From Pelargonium nanum (taxonomy: Eukaryota; Streptophyta; Magnoliopsida; Geraniales; Geraniaceae), in contig JAYMTF010000230.1 of assembly GCA_036897485.1 (NCBI GenBank), forward strand, positions 1 through 43,858: DNA of 43,858 nucleotides, given 5' to 3'. Shown one piece after another: positions 24,671-40,042 of the stretch (position 1 is the first letter of the stretch; the number at the start of each line of letters is the position of its first letter). Under the pieces are notes generated by a model that was not told the DNA's origin, did no database searches, and saw nothing but the letters and a program-made list of their open reading frames with translations. The position numbers and the translations under genes are program-made.

Positions 24671-24774
24671 CTGAAACAAAAACAAAACAAGTAACAAACA
24701 GCCCAGAGAATCAATTTTCGAACCAAACGAATTTCAAAAACACAAATCAAAACCTCAAATCGAAACCAACTCAC
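24671..24774 (-). other. Probable 5'UTR intron of PIF1
   Basis: On the minus strand a consensus donor (AAAG|GTGAGT) at 24774 and a pyrimidine-rich acceptor (TTTGTTTCAG) at 24671 bound a 104-bp AT-rich intron, 19 bp upstream of the start codon. An untranslated leader exon would extend right from 24775. The sites are seen; usage is inferred. Confidence 0.55.
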
Positions 24775-25556
24775 CTTTGTTAGAGAAAAGGATGGTGGAA
24801 CAGAAATGATGATTCAGAGCACATAGAAGAGAAAATTAGGAGCCCAATTTTCTCTGCAAAACCATGAACTGAGCTCTTGTGATTCTGTTTCTCTCTCTTC
24901 TGCAACAATTACAGAAAAATTGGGAAGATTTTTTGTCTGCTGTGGATTTTAGGTGGTGGTGTGTTCATGAACTGGAGGTTGCACAGCAAAGATAAGGTCC
25001 CAGATTGATTTTTATTTTTCTCTGGGAAATGATGAGTAGTGGGTGTGAGATTGAAGGAAAGAGACGAAATGGGTTTTGCGAAAAAATGAATTTTTTTCTT
25101 CTTTTTTATCGTATCTATGTGTGGAGAGCAGAGAGAGAGAGACCATTTTCGGATTTTCCAACCTCCAAGTTCCAAGCTATAATTGCCAAATAAATATACC
25201 AGCAGTAACTATTTGTAATTTTTTCTTCTTCCTATTTAAGCCCTTTGTATTGTAATTTAGTGGATAAATAAAAAGAAAATTGTTGAATATTTTTCAAGTT
25301 ACAAGCTATGTTAAAAGTATTTTTTTATCGACTCAATTCGATCGTTATCTGAATAAGAATCGATTTAGTTTTTATATTTTTTCTATCATATTGATTGAAA
25401 ATTTTGTATGAAAAGAAATGTAGGTAACAGTTTGAACGATGTATATTAGCTACAATAAAAAAAATTATGAAAATTGTACTCGTGACTCGGTCTAAGTTTA
25501 TTATATTACTATTTGACAAACATATGGAATAATTTGGTTACTATAGTGATTAGTGT

Positions 25557-26625
25557 GATTAGATTGGCAAAATTAGAAAGGTATGACCTAAGTGCCATAA
25601 TAGGCAAGTATGACTTGCTAATTTCCATTAAAACTTACTAAGCAGGATAATAAGGCACCCAAGTCTATGTTTGTTGAGCAAACAAACACGTGATTTATCA
25701 ATATGGAAATACTTTGTGACGTCATGTTTGTGTTTGCATCTATTACGATTCACTTCTATTACAAAACTAGTTGGATGTTTATCGCTAGTTATAGAGTGCT
25801 CCAAGGCACGAGGTCACAACCAACTACCATTCCAATCGATCACAATGCCAAAAGTATGTTTTTATAGTATGATCCATTACTCGTACATGGTCAAATGTGT
25901 ACCTTCGTTCCACTTGCGCAAAGAAACAATGACCTCCACGCCACATATTGTTAGTAACCACATATCTCAATTATAGGTTTACAATGATGTAGCAGTTGTA
26001 TTAGTGTATTAAATTATCACGTCATATTTTTTGGTCATCACACGTCATTGTTTTCCAACATGATTAGATTGACAAATTTAGAAAGGTGCTATCCAAGTGG
26101 CCTATTAGGCTAGTATGACTTGGTAATTTTCATTTTGACTGCATAACAAGTATAAGACACCCAAGTATAAGCTCGTTAAGCGAATAAACTCATAAATTAT
26201 TAACAAATGAAATACTTAGCAACAACATGTTTGTATGTTATACATATCATGACTAACTCATTACAAGACTAATAAGACGTTCATTGTCTGTTACGGAGTA
26301 CTACAAGGCACGAGGTCACTCTTAGCAACACCCCTTTCAATCACAATGACAAAATTGTTTGTATATCATGATTTGTCACCAATTACACAACGGTTAAACA
26401 TGCGCCTTCGGTTCTCATACACAAAAGTGGCTAAATGCATGACACTTTTACTTCATGTATTCTCCATTGTTGATATGGTTCGCAAAAGAATCATTGCTCT
26501 TAAGACCACAGTTCACTAGTAACAACATATAGGTTTACAATGTTATAACATTTGTATTACTGTATAGAATCATTGTGCCACATATTTTCATATCAATCGC
26601 ATCATACGTCACTACTTGAAAACCT
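25557..26625. repeat. Diverged tandem duplication of a 505-bp unit
   Basis: The second copy begins at 26062. Shared landmarks in the same order include GATTAGATTG(G/A)CAAA, GGC(A/T)AGTATGACTTG, AAGGCACGAGGTCAC and AGGTTTACAATG. Divergence is substantial, with many substitutions and a few indels. No ORF spans either copy, and the unit's identity is unknown. Confidence 0.75.
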
Positions 26626-27333
26626 ACACACGACTTTTTCCTACCAATTAAGATCGAATCTTCATTTTAAAACGTCACGTTTCTACGACGTCGTATCACG
26701 ATTCGTCGAATAATTTAGACTCTCTAGTTAGCTTTTATACCATTTAACTCCACCCTATCTCACTAGACCAACCGTTCTTGGCTTCTTGGACCTCCCTACA
26801 AGAAAAGACCCTAACTAAAACGTCCCCCACATAAAATCTAGGACACAATTTTCAAACCAACGTAAATGTTTTTACCAACTCAACCAAAACCCTCGTTAGT
26901 TGTTACCAATAGGAAATTACCAAATGTTTGGTACAAGAAACAAAAGTGGAAAAGCTTTTTTCTCCATATGATATGTGATTTATTATGAGACAGATCCAAA
27001 ACCAGTAGCAGCTCAATCCCTATCTGCCGCCTTAAGCTGGCCAGTCATGAGCTCATAACAGCCGTTCATTAAGAGACACCATCTTTTTGGTCTGTCAGAT
27101 CAGATTCATATTTAACCTTGTGTTTATGTTTTGGCTGTGGGGACACCACTACCAGTGGCCAAACACAATGTACACCCACATGCTATTCAATTTTAATAAT
27201 TTCAGATACTGGTATAAGTTACGCTAGCTCGTTTCAAATATTTGACGGTATATTTGTAAACGTTCAAACATTTAGGACAATTAGACTTATTGAATATACT
27301 TTCACTAAGAACCGATCAAAGCGGAAGAAGGGA

Positions 27334-27960
27334 GCTAAGTAGGAGAAGGCGACTTAGAAATGGGTGATCAATTGTGAGTCAAGAGTACTGGAGCCACGGC
27401 CGGCCACCTAGCTAGACTGTGTCATCCTAAACATCGACTTTGAAGAGATGCGCAATGAGATGATTTCACATTAGAATCATACCATGAGTTCTAAGGATCC
27501 TTCTTAAATTCACTGGCTCTCACTACAAAAAAATTGCACGTTTAGGGAGAGATTTAATGAAAAACAATTACGATGAATAATCTATCGCTAATTATTGGAC
27601 CAAATTAAAACATAGAAGAAAAAGTGCATATCCAATGGAATGTCAAAGAGGAAGAAGAGGTGATGTAGGAGATATATAGCGACTTAGAAAAGGGATGATC
27701 TTGATGATCAACGTGAGTCAAGAGTGGAGCCTCATAGCTAGAGCATGCCATCGTGAACATCAACTTTGTAAACAAGTGCGCAATGGTATGATCTCACATA
27801 GGAAGCATATCATGTGTACTAAGAATCTTTTATCAATTTATCCCTCATGTGTCTTTAACACAAAATATAACGATTGACAGTAGTGAAGAATGTTCTATCG
27901 CTAACTCTCAAAGTAAATTTGACATAAACGTAAGAAAACAGTGCACATGGCCATTCAGAT
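27334..27960. repeat. Diverged tandem duplication of a roughly 310-bp unit
   Basis: Copy A (about 27334-27640) and copy B (about 27660-27960) share GCGACTTAGAAA, GTGAGTCAAGAGT, GAACATC(A/G)ACTTTG-like and GTGCGCAATG(A/G) blocks, TCTATCGCTAA, and A(A/G)TGCA(T/C)AT near the end, in the same order. No coding potential is seen in either copy. Confidence 0.65.
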
Positions 27961-28181
27961 GATATCATCTTCCCGTTAATAAATTGACCGGACGTTTTGA
28001 GTCTTTCACTAAGTTATTGCTATCTAGAAGTGTCTTTTACCTAGAAGACTATTTTTTGTTGGGTTAAACTCACCCATGAAACTTAGGTTTGTTCCAATAA
28101 AATGTGTTAAAAGACAAGAAGTATATAAATAGTGTTGGTGGATGTGCCTAACAGTGGACTGGCAAGGCCATGAGCAAGAGG

Positions 28182-28200
28182 TATATATATATATATATAA
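28182..28200. repeat. (TA)n microsatellite
   Basis: An uninterrupted TA dinucleotide run, 52 bp downstream of a TATATAAAT motif at 28122-28130. Confidence 0.9.
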
Positions 28201-30948
28201 TCTATGTATTTGCAGTGGAGCACAAGAGTTGGGGCCAAGGTGCAGGAGGACAGTCAGGAGTGATACTTATATCTCAATGTTTGTTTATAATATCCACACA
28301 TATGATATGTGTATGTATGGTGCCAAAGTCTCTTGCTTTCCTTTCTTAGATGCCCCTCTTTGCCTTTTCTTTTCCTTTTCTTTTCTTGCTTCCTACTTGC
28401 TAGTTGCTACTTCTTTTGGAAAGTATTGTTCACCATTTATGTATGTCTCCTAAATGATGTCTTAAATATTTAATAAGAGATTGAAATGCCAAAATGGAGT
28501 TTGATAGATTTGAAGATGCAATAGATTGAGCATTTTTAAGACTTAAATATTGATGTTCATGGACTAGATTGAAACTTGTTTGACTATCGGAGAACATTTG
28601 ACAACTTGTTCTCCGTGAGGCCAATCAAGCAGTTGATTGAGCGCTTTTAAGGCTTCAAAGAGAACATTTTGAGAATTTTAAACTATTGTATTTGAGGGTT
28701 TGGAGTAAGAGCTATTGTCAATCAATTAGCTGCCTGATTGGCATCACAGAGAACATATTGCACCATACAACCGATGGGCATGAAAGTCCTCCCGGAGCAT
28801 ATCGCGAGCATCTCTTAGTAAAATGGATTCCATGAATTTTATAGATCTACCAAAATTATGTGCAACACACCGTTAAAAATATAAAACATAGAAGAACACG
28901 ACAAAAGAAAATTTTCATTGATCTAATTAGTGTGGCACCACTTATGAACTATTGATGGGCATGCAAATTCAATGTTTTAGCTTATATTTTCAGTTTTTAT
29001 GCATTGTTTATGAATGAGAGTTTTCATTCTTCAGTTGACACATTTTTAAAGGAGTTGTATCACAAAATTTATTCAAATTGGACCAACATTTGATATTAAC
29101 AAAAAAATAAAAATTATTGTAAGATTGGTCTCAATCATATTTGTCGGTTTAATTCAATTCTCACACTATTTTCCGAATTGTCAATTCGTATAGATTCAAA
29201 CATATTTATTTGTATATAAAAAGTTTATTTAATTACTTGATAGTATTGGGATGTGGAGTGTATGGGAGTGTTCAACATTCTGTGATGTTATAAAAATACA
29301 AAATATATTGCTGTTCTTGTTCTTGTTGTGTACTATATTGTATATTTAATTTGATAGTGAGATTTTTATTTGTTTGTTTAGGAGTCAGATTTTAAGGAGC
29401 AGGCAGGACTGTTGATGGATAAATTAATTAATTGGAGTTAGATACCTTTAATTGTATTTTTAATATATATAATCATTGTGAGTGAGTGGTTAAATAAAAT
29501 AATGAGATAATATAATAGTAGGATTTGCTTTTATGTAGAAAATGACAATTAACTGTAAACCGTACTCTTCAAGTGCATAACCTATTTGCTAATTAATTCG
29601 TCTTTTAAATAAATAAACAATTATTTGAACTAATTTATTATATCAAACTTGAGAGATGACACTCACTTTTATTATAATTTCTGTTTCATTGTGAATTTTG
29701 AATTAGATACAAAAATGTTTTTAAAACCCAATCACTAGTTCATGAATTCCTACTAGATTATGTTGTTGATAAAATAGTTATTGCATAAATTATTAAATGT
29801 AAAATGAATCAACAAAACACAAGTTTACTTGTACAAGTTTTATTAATTATACATATATACACACACATATTTGTGTATATATTATTTTTCATATATTTAT
29901 TATAAGTTTAATGTGTATATCTTATTACCAAATTAAATAAACTTCAATTTTTGGTTGGAGTGGTCCTAGATATAAGTATTATGAGATTGTCTCCAATATT
30001 GGATGAATCTATCACCATCACATCTTTTTCTTCTAACAATCATTTTATGATTGAAGTCTTTGGATGAGATGCAATATTTTCCTTCTCAACTACTAAATTA
30101 ACAATACACACACACATATATATATATAATGTTTTACATGTACATATATAATATAAACAAATTCAAGGGACTTTGGCTAATTTACTTTACACATGCTATT
30201 AGTGATATTCATGGATGACTATCATCTTAAACAAATGAATTATCAATTCAAGACATTATGTTTTCCAAAGTAAATATTATTTTGATAAACAATCAAGAAT
30301 GAATTATAAACTTCCAATAAGAACATATCGACGTAGAACAATATCCTTACATAACCATCTCAAATGCTATGAAATATCATTGTTCTCTTACAAACATATG
30401 ACACACAATAGTATCACGAAATACTCACAAGACTCATAATGAAATTAAGTAACAACTTCGAACAACGAAAGAGAAACTAAAACTTTCAACAACGAAAGAC
30501 CCAACTAAACTAACACCAAATAGAGTAGAAAAAATATCATAACGACTAAAATACAATTTAAAACCAAATTTATCCAACTACAGTAAGAAAAACTCTCACA
30601 AACCAATATACGGTGAAGGCGAGGATGATAACGAAGTGTCAACAAGAGGAACGGAACAAATGGAGGTGTGGAGAAGACATTATTATGATTACTCAATGAT
30701 GGTAACATACACATAGAAGGAAAGTTGATATTTTCTAAAATTGGATAGAGAGCAATGTTTATGGTTATGGGTGGATCTGCAATGAATGTGCAGGGTGTGA
30801 GTGAGTGAATAAAAGTGGGTGGTCCCATGATATTATGTTCATGTTTATAAGACACATACAATGTCAGAGCCGCCATTTAAAGTTGGAGAAACAAACTACA
30901 TTGTCCCTAACCCTAACATTTGCTGGTGACTTTTGGCCATCACCCACC

Positions 30949-31039
30949 TATACATATACATATACATGTACATATACATATATATATATATGTATGTATA
31001 GCTCAGTCTTTCTTCAACATTTATATGTGTGTGTGTGTG
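30949..31039. repeat. TATACA/TA/GT compound microsatellite
   Basis: TATACA hexamers and a TA run at 30949-31000, followed after about 25 bp by a GT run at 31026-31039. Confidence 0.85.
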
Positions 31040-31615
31040 GTTGTTAATAGAGACACTGCAATGACTGCAAGTGTTAATTGCATGCAGTGCAGCTCCTCTG
31101 TATCATTATATTTTGGAATAAGGAAGTTAAAAATATCTGGTTCAGGCCAGGTATTATATATCACTATCACCTCTATATTATATGTATATATGTATGTGTG
31201 TGGTCTCATTTGCAATTATTTCTCTTCACACATCTTTTGGTGGGTGACTGGGTGTGGCATGTTGGATGTGGGTATGGAGCTGCTTAATTTCAAGGGACAG
31301 GCCAGCTTATTTTAACCCTAACTTTATAGGTGGTCAAATGTAGGAAGAGCGGTTGATTCAAGTGAATTTGAGCTGACAAATCGAGTTTCAAGTTGTTGAA
31401 CTCAATTCATTCCGAAAATAATTCAGTATTTTGGTCGGTTTCAATTTTAAAGCATAAAATTTGCAAATTTGCCTGACCCAAAAGTCAGTTCAATCGAACA
31501 TCAATTGTACACAAATTTAAGTTCAGAACGTTGACTATAGTTATAATAGATAGTGATCATCAAAAGAGTATACAATGGATGAGTGGGTCCACCACATGAG
31601 ATGATTAATATATGG

Positions 31616-31623
31616 TATAAATA
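31616..31623 (+). promoter_or_regulatory. TATA box with GA-rich leader and no ORF downstream
   Basis: TATAAATA followed by GGAGGGAGAGAGAGAAAC and a second GA repeat near 31697, as in many plant 5' leaders. No long reading frame follows. A short imperfect hairpin pairs GGCTGGTT at about 31726 with AACCAGCC at about 31763. A non-coding transcript is possible but unproven. Confidence 0.3.
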
Positions 31624-32640
31624 GATGGAGGATGAGGAGGGAGAGAGAGAAACTAAATCTAATGAGATTCTAATGTTTAAGGAAAGATGTTAAGTAGAGA
31701 GAGAGAGAGTGATTGGGTGTGGGGGCTGGTTAGTTAGTTGATTAATGGATGAGAGGCATCCAACCAGCCACCTTCCAACAACACTTCCTCATTATTTATT
31801 TTTCTTCTTTTTTCCTACATCAATTCATGCCATCTCTCACTCTCTCCTCTTTTCTCTCCAATCCTCCCATTCCTAATTATACATAGTAGGGTTAAATAAG
31901 TTATTTTACATGGTAAAAAAGTCATAGAAAGTTTAATATATGACAATTATGAGCATCTCACCCACTGTCTAGCATCTGACATTCTGACTTATAAGTAACT
32001 AATCTAACTAAAACATGAGCTACTCGACTCGCATATCAAAAACGCAGAAAAAACGAAATATGATAAAAAATAGTAACAGGATTAAAATTCTGCTAAAATT
32101 AATCGACATTGTCACCTCTAGAGTCATACCGTCAAGCTTTACAACGCCATAATAACGGGTAATACATCAAATTTTACTTCAACTCGCTTGAAATCTTTGT
32201 CTTTAAACCAACTGAGAGTTTTCCGAATAACAAGAACCTCTACCTTGACCGCACCACACAAGACTGACGACCCGACTGCAACGAACACTCACCATCATTT
32301 TTCACAACCAATAGTTTATATTTATAAATTAATTAATTTAAAATTTTGTTGGGACAATGAGAAAGAGAGAGTGTAGACGTGGCAAGGTGGGAGCGTGCCG
32401 TTGCATGTTGGCTGCTTAGCCGACATTTGGATTCCATGCGGACTGCTGTCCCCACTTATCCCCATCGGGTAGTTATCCCCTGCGCTCAATCCCACAGTAA
32501 GCTCTTTCCTATCCTATCATACTCCAACAACACATCATTTTAATTTGCCTATATAAAAAGAGAAAAAAAAATGTCACAATCATTTGAACTCATCATGATT
32601 TTGTACAAAATAATGTAAGCAGCTGAGTTAACAAAACAAG

Positions 32641-32773
32641 TTAAGCCGAGCGGTTTAAGAGTTTTAGATTTTTTTTGCGGTATCAGGTTTGAATCTTCAT
32701 GCTGATGGTAGAGAGTGGGTTATTTGAGTTTAAAAAGAAATGTTACTCCTATTGTGTAATTTAACTGATCAAA
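32641..32773 (+). mobile_element. tRNA-derived SINE remnant
   Basis: The A-box part (TTAAGCCGAGCGGTTTAAG) and B-box part (GGTTTGAATCTT) are tRNA-like. The body (TGTTACTCCTATTGTGTAAT, then TTAACTGATCAAA) matches the SINE at 23031-23160, defining a common family. Confidence 0.6.
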
Positions 32774-34543
32774 CATAAGAGTAAACGGATGAGTTACGAA
32801 ATAATTCACTCAAGCGATTTGTAACTATTCAAACGAGTTCAACACAAACTCAATTATATTATTCCCAAAACAGTTAAATTCGTGGAGTCTCTGGTAATAG
32901 TCCAAATTGCCCCCAACAAATGTGAGCTAATAATATGAAATGTCAAAATTCAACATGAATTGTTTGGATTCTCCTAAACAAGTCGGTGGATAACAAGGTA
33001 AAAGCCAGCCACCAAACCATTACAAAACAAAACAGCCCACTCCTCATTATATATGATTATATATAGAAAAGTAATTTTTAATTAATCTTTTTAAATATTC
33101 ACATATCTATAATACTCTTTTTTTTTTTTTTGAAGTCATAATACTCTTTTAACATACCATGTGTTTGAAACCCGAGACTAGTATATTATAATCTTTTACA
33201 ATATATTTTGCATAGATTATAATTCAATTAATTAAATAATTATATTTATTTTCTCATGATATGATTTTATAATTAAAAAAAGAAAAGTGAGAAACAAAAG
33301 GTCATGGCCTCATGGGTTTTGGGTCCAACGGAAACAGTTTTCTGAGTGGCTTATGATTGAGGCCGTAATTAATTAATTAATTATAATAAACATGTTACAA
33401 AGATAAAAATAGAGCACGACACATAGTAAAGTTTCTAAATATAGAAGCCACAGCTTTTCTTGACAACGACTCCTTACCATATTTAAATAAAATACATAGA
33501 TAATGATTGTTCTCTCTCTTTCTAAATTCTAAACCGTTCGTTATATTATCTGTTTTAATTATTTTCAACAGTTTGTCCCAAGGAATTCCAATATAATTAT
33601 TATAGCCATGTTGTTTTCAACGGTTCGTTTCGTGTTGAAGATTGATTGTGCAGTGTATGACTCACAAACACAACATAAATAGCAATCGTGTTGAACGGTT
33701 AAATACAAACACAACACGGTGATCAAATGAGTTGTGTTGAGACGACACAGCCCTCTATATTTATTAACACAAAACGAACATTACACGTCTAACACGATAA
33801 TTAAATTAGTCGTGTTGAAATGACTTGTTACAAAATACGAACACAACAAAATTAGTACCATTATTAGCCGTATTGAGACAACACGACAAGATTGACATTA
33901 ACACGATTCCAAGATTGACATAAACCCACTCGTACACAATAAAAGTTTGTTCTTTGTACTAAATAACAGTTCTCATTTAATTATGTATAAAAAGATACCA
34001 AATCTAACCCTAATATCACAAATAATAAATTAAGGAGGTCCAATCATTTCAAAGCAGTCTATAGCTGACTAAAATGGTCTTTTGGTCTCCCAACTTGTAA
34101 ACATGATAATACTTATCACTAATATTAATACACACCTAAATATTTTATATGGTACCCAAAAAAACTTGATTAATAAAACTTGTTTTTATATATAAACAAA
34201 CACATGACAAAAATGTCACAATCTTTCCATCAGATAAGATAAGAAATGGGAAAATAATTTCATTCAATAAGACCATATTATATATAAATGGTTTCAACTT
34301 TTAAGTCTATGCTTCTATGATGAAAGAGAGCTCACCCAGCTAAAAATATATATGCATACAGTAAGTTTTGGCCTCCCAAAAAATCATTTCAGTGTGTCAA
34401 GCAAAATGAATCCTAACAAAACTTGGAAAAGAACTCAGTTTGAATTGGGTGAGCAGAGTGAATTAGATATGAATTTTCCGACGCAACTGTTCAGCGTATA
34501 CCTTAATCTGTCGAGAAGTCACATTGCTACAAGCTTGCTCGTT

Positions 34544-39393
<4,850 letters not shown>

Positions 39394-39484
39394 GGCTGTG
39401 AGATCGCAGAACAGAGTACGAGCAAGGCAGTGGTGTAGATGAGCTCGTCGTCGACTAGCTGGAGAGTGGTTATGGAGGAGCAGA

Positions 39485-39516
39485 GAAGGTTCTGGAAGAC
39501 GCAGGGTTTAGGGTTT
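39485..39516 (-). promoter_or_regulatory. Heat-shock element and telo-box of the HSP60 promoter
   Basis: Three perfect alternating pentamer cores, GAAnnTTCnnGAA, lie at 39485-39497, 92 bp upstream of the HSP60 start codon; this is the canonical binding site for trimeric heat-shock factors. A telo-box (AAACCCTAA on the minus strand) follows at 39508-39516. The motif is seen; heat induction is inferred. Confidence 0.7.
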
Positions 39517-39578
39517 TGTGGAGCTGAGTACGAGCCACGTCTGGATAGAGACGACGCCGTATTGTAAGTTTGAATTGT

Positions 39579-39633
39579 TGGGCTATAAGAGATTCGGGCC
39601 TATCATATGGGCTTTATAAGAAAAATTTGGGCT
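39579..39633 (-). promoter_or_regulatory. Three site II motifs upstream of HSP60
   Basis: TGGGCT (plus-strand reading) occurs at 39579-39584, 39608-39613 and 39628-39633, 186-240 bp upstream of the start codon. Site II plus telo-box is the usual promoter architecture of nuclear genes for mitochondrial and translational proteins in plants. Confidence 0.5.
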
Positions 39634-40042
39634 TTCTGTCAACTTTTTACATGTTCACTTCGTGCATGTGTTTTACATATATTTTTTCTACCGATAATTA
39701 TTAATGGACTTACAAACATTTATCGGTGTAAAATATAAGCAAAATTAAAATCTCATACATTGTTAGTGAGCTTCCATACATTTTTCGGTGAATTTGTATG
39801 CATTTATCGGTGCGATAAACTAATCCAAATTGAAATGAGCAATTTGGTTCCACTCATGCTACAAATGTGGGCCACCAGTCTAAACGGGCCGAGTTAAAAA
39901 TATAAAATAAAATAAATCCGTATTTTTGTCCAACAATTTATCATCAGTTCTAACGAATACTACTAATAGAAAGCACCAATTGAAGTATTGAACAGCCAAG
40001 TGAATAAAACATGTTTTTCCTCATTACCAAAAAACTCAAAAA
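39634..40042. other. Spacer between the HSP60 promoter and the ALG8 3' end
   Basis: About 400 bp of AT-rich DNA with no ORF. It contains short direct repeats of the type ACATT(T)(A/T)TCGGTG at about 39717, 39778 and 39799, and must also hold the ALG8 3' untranslated region. Confidence 0.4.

Larger units (their letters stand above)
24900..34543. other. Gene-poor interval between PIF1 and HSP60
   Basis: Over 9.6 kb no frame on either strand resembles a known protein. The right part of PIF1's promoter lies at the left end. The rest holds two old tandem duplications (25557-26625, 27334-27960), (TA)n at 28182-28200, TATA boxes at 28122 and 31616 without ORFs behind them, mixed TATACA/GT microsatellites near 31 kb, a SINE at 32641-32773, and AACACGAC-rich degenerate repeats at about 33600-33930. 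A GC-richer patch at about 32370-32520 contains ACGTGGC. Undetected non-coding RNA genes are possible. Confidence 0.55.

Noticed and set aside
30505-30876. 123-codon minus-strand frame in the gene-poor interval
   Set aside because: Hydrophobic low-complexity translation, no family match, no flanking splice or promoter support.
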